From an uncultured Bifidobacterium sp. (lineage in GTDB: Bacteria; Actinomycetota; Actinomycetes; Actinomycetales; Bifidobacteriaceae), in assembly GCA_937874315.1 (NCBI GenBank), contig CALNAE010000003.1:1-5589 (forward strand): 5,589 nt of DNA, given 5' to 3'. The first letter of the stretch is position 1, and every line of letters begins with the position of its first letter. Under the pieces are notes generated by a model that had not been told where the DNA came from, ran no database searches, and saw nothing but the letters and a program-made list of their open reading frames with translations. This document shows positions 5,524 to 5,589 of this stretch, in pieces. Position numbers and translations under genes: made by a program.

Positions 5524-5539
5524 TGCGGTCGGCACCGCA
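5524..5539. other. Short perfect hairpin
   Basis: TGCGGT and ACCGCA form a 6-bp stem with a CGGC loop. It stands about 18 bases from the larger hairpin at 5558-5580 and may be part of the same termination region. No T-tract is present. Confidence 0.35.
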
Positions 5540-5557
5540 AACGGCAAAGACGACAAA

Positions 5558-5580
5558 GGCGGCAACTTAACGTTGCCGCC
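5558..5580 (-). terminator. Probable intrinsic terminator of a minus-strand gene beyond the window
   Basis: GGCGGCAAC and GTTGCCGCC form a perfect 9-bp GC-rich stem with a 5-base loop. Read on the minus strand the stem is followed by TTTGTCGTCTTT, a weak T-rich tract; on the plus strand no T-tract follows. A TGA at 5587-5585 (minus strand) might be the stop of the gene it serves, but that cannot be confirmed at the window edge. Confidence 0.45.
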
Positions 5581-5589
5581 CATATCAAT

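Overview
The window looks like an ordinary chromosomal stretch of a high-GC Gram-positive actinobacterium, most likely Bifidobacterium or a close relative. This is inferred from the GC-rich coding bias, Ser-rich lipoprotein linkers, a two-domain FKBP lipoprotein, an actinobacterial NucS and leaderless-type promoters. I see no transposase, integrase, phage gene, CRISPR array, tRNA or rRNA.

Layout: three minus-strand genes run from 3383 down to 15. First is a two-transmembrane-segment protein with a large extracytoplasmic domain and a long cytoplasmic tail. It overlaps by 4 bases (ATGA) the start of a secreted lipoprotein of unrecognised function. After a gap of about 118 bases comes a thioredoxin-fold/TPR protein of the YbbN (CnoX) type with no cysteines. 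Divergent from this group, across a 77-base shared promoter region, a plus-strand gene (3461-4450) encodes an FKBP-type peptidyl-prolyl isomerase lipoprotein. It converges on nucS (4612-5319, minus strand), the DNA mismatch endonuclease that stands in for MutS/MutL in most Actinobacteria. The last 270 bases (5320-5589) hold the nucS promoter, a tandem array of an 11-base GCATAC-containing unit, several short dyads, and a perfect 9-bp hairpin that probably ends a minus-strand gene lying beyond the window.

How the genes may work together: the membrane protein, the lipoprotein and the FKBP lipoprotein are all placed at the cell envelope, and the YbbN-like protein is a putative cytoplasmic chaperone. 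An envelope/protein-folding neighbourhood is a reasonable inference, but the sequence does not prove it. NucS is functionally separate. Three genes (membrane protein, FKBP, nucS) have a -10-like hexamer 7 to 9 bases before the start codon and no Shine-Dalgarno sequence, as expected for leaderless mRNAs. The lipoprotein and the YbbN-like gene have clear Shine-Dalgarno sites.

I found no convincing new multi-gene system. The items most worth a second look are the GCATAC array upstream of nucS, the leaderless starts, the degenerate second FKBP domain, and the translationally coupled membrane-protein/lipoprotein pair of unknown function.
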